Source: B73-G16 sp964448445
Lineage (GTDB): Bacteria > Desulfobacterota > B13-G15
Direction of reading: 5' to 3'
NCBI GenBank assembly: GCA_964448445.1
Contig: CAYVAU010000076.1
Span: forward strand, 1-5,699
Length of the DNA: 5,699 nucleotides
Shown: one piece after another, positions 5,633 to 5,699 of the stretch
How positions within the stretch are numbered: the first letter of the stretch is position 1
How the letters are laid out: every line of letters begins with the position of its first letter
Position numbers and translations under genes: made by a program
The notes under the pieces: model-generated
What the model was told of the DNA's origin: nothing
The model's database searches: none
Seen by the model: the letters and a program-made list of their open reading frames with translations, nothing else

Positions 5633-5642
5633 AACCCTTTTA

Positions 5643-5671
5643 TTTATACATAACTTCGTGAAGACTTTCAA
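5643..5671 (-). promoter_or_regulatory. Sigma70-type promoter of tRNA-Leu
   Basis: On the minus strand TTGAAA (5671-5666) and TATAAA (5648-5643) are separated by exactly 17 bases. The start site would fall near 5636, giving a 5' leader of only a few bases before the tRNA begins at 5632. No gene is visible between this promoter and the right edge of the window. Confidence 0.72.
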
Positions 5672-5699
5672 GATCTCTCGGCCCTGTGGTGCCTTTTAA

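Noticed and set aside
5673..5699. Part of a second tRNA or a terminator at the right edge (GGCACCACAGGGCC on the - strand).
   Set aside because: No T-arm or complementary arm is present within the window, so nothing can be supported.
5517..5699. Open frames running through the tRNA gene on the + strand.
   Set aside because: They overlap a perfectly folding tRNA and its promoter and lack ribosome-binding sites.

Overview
The window looks like part of a G+C-rich genome of a Gram-negative bacterium, probably an anaerobe. Evidence for an outer membrane is indirect: a 22-codon tail at the left edge ends like an outer-membrane beta-barrel, and two periplasmic-type proteins follow it. Heavy use of AGG (Arg) and ATA (Ile) and many Glu/Lys/Arg residues would fit a thermophile, for example a Thermodesulfobacteria-, Deltaproteobacteria- or Synergistota-like lineage. 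That placement is inference, and the sequence alone does not settle it.

Left half (1-3378, + strand): a tightly packed nickel-uptake operon of the energy-coupling-factor (ECF/CbiMQO) class in the order nikK-nikM-nikL-nikQ-nikO. NikK (DUF4198-like) and NikL are exported accessory proteins, NikM is the membrane substrate-capture protein, NikQ the transmembrane coupling protein (EcfT) and NikO the ATPase (EcfA). All internal gene junctions overlap. The putative barrel protein ends only 24 bases before nikK, so the operon may start further left and may include the outer-membrane step of nickel entry. No operon promoter or metal-responsive riboswitch is visible in the window.

Right half (3382-5471, - strand): a two-gene operon encoding a thiolase (acetyl-CoA C-acetyltransferase type) followed by an enoyl-CoA hydratase/crotonase. 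They are coupled at a stop-start overlap and driven by a clear sigma70-type promoter (TTGACA, 16 bases, TAGAAT) at 5523-5496. Together they would supply two of the steps that interconvert acetyl-CoA and crotonyl-CoA; the 3-hydroxyacyl-CoA dehydrogenase between them is not in the window. The thiolase has an unusual insertion of about 34 residues before its catalytic cysteine. The nik operon and this operon converge with only 3 bases between their stop codons.

Right edge (5546-5699, - strand): a tRNA-Leu(GAG) gene with encoded CCA, its own promoter (TTGAAA, 17 bases, TATAAA) and a T-tract directly after its 3' end, lying just upstream of the thiolase promoter.

No mobile element, CRISPR array or clearly undescribed system is seen. 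The points most worth a second look are the possible outer-membrane partner of the nickel operon, the predicted mature N-terminal histidines of NikK and NikL, and the thiolase insertion.
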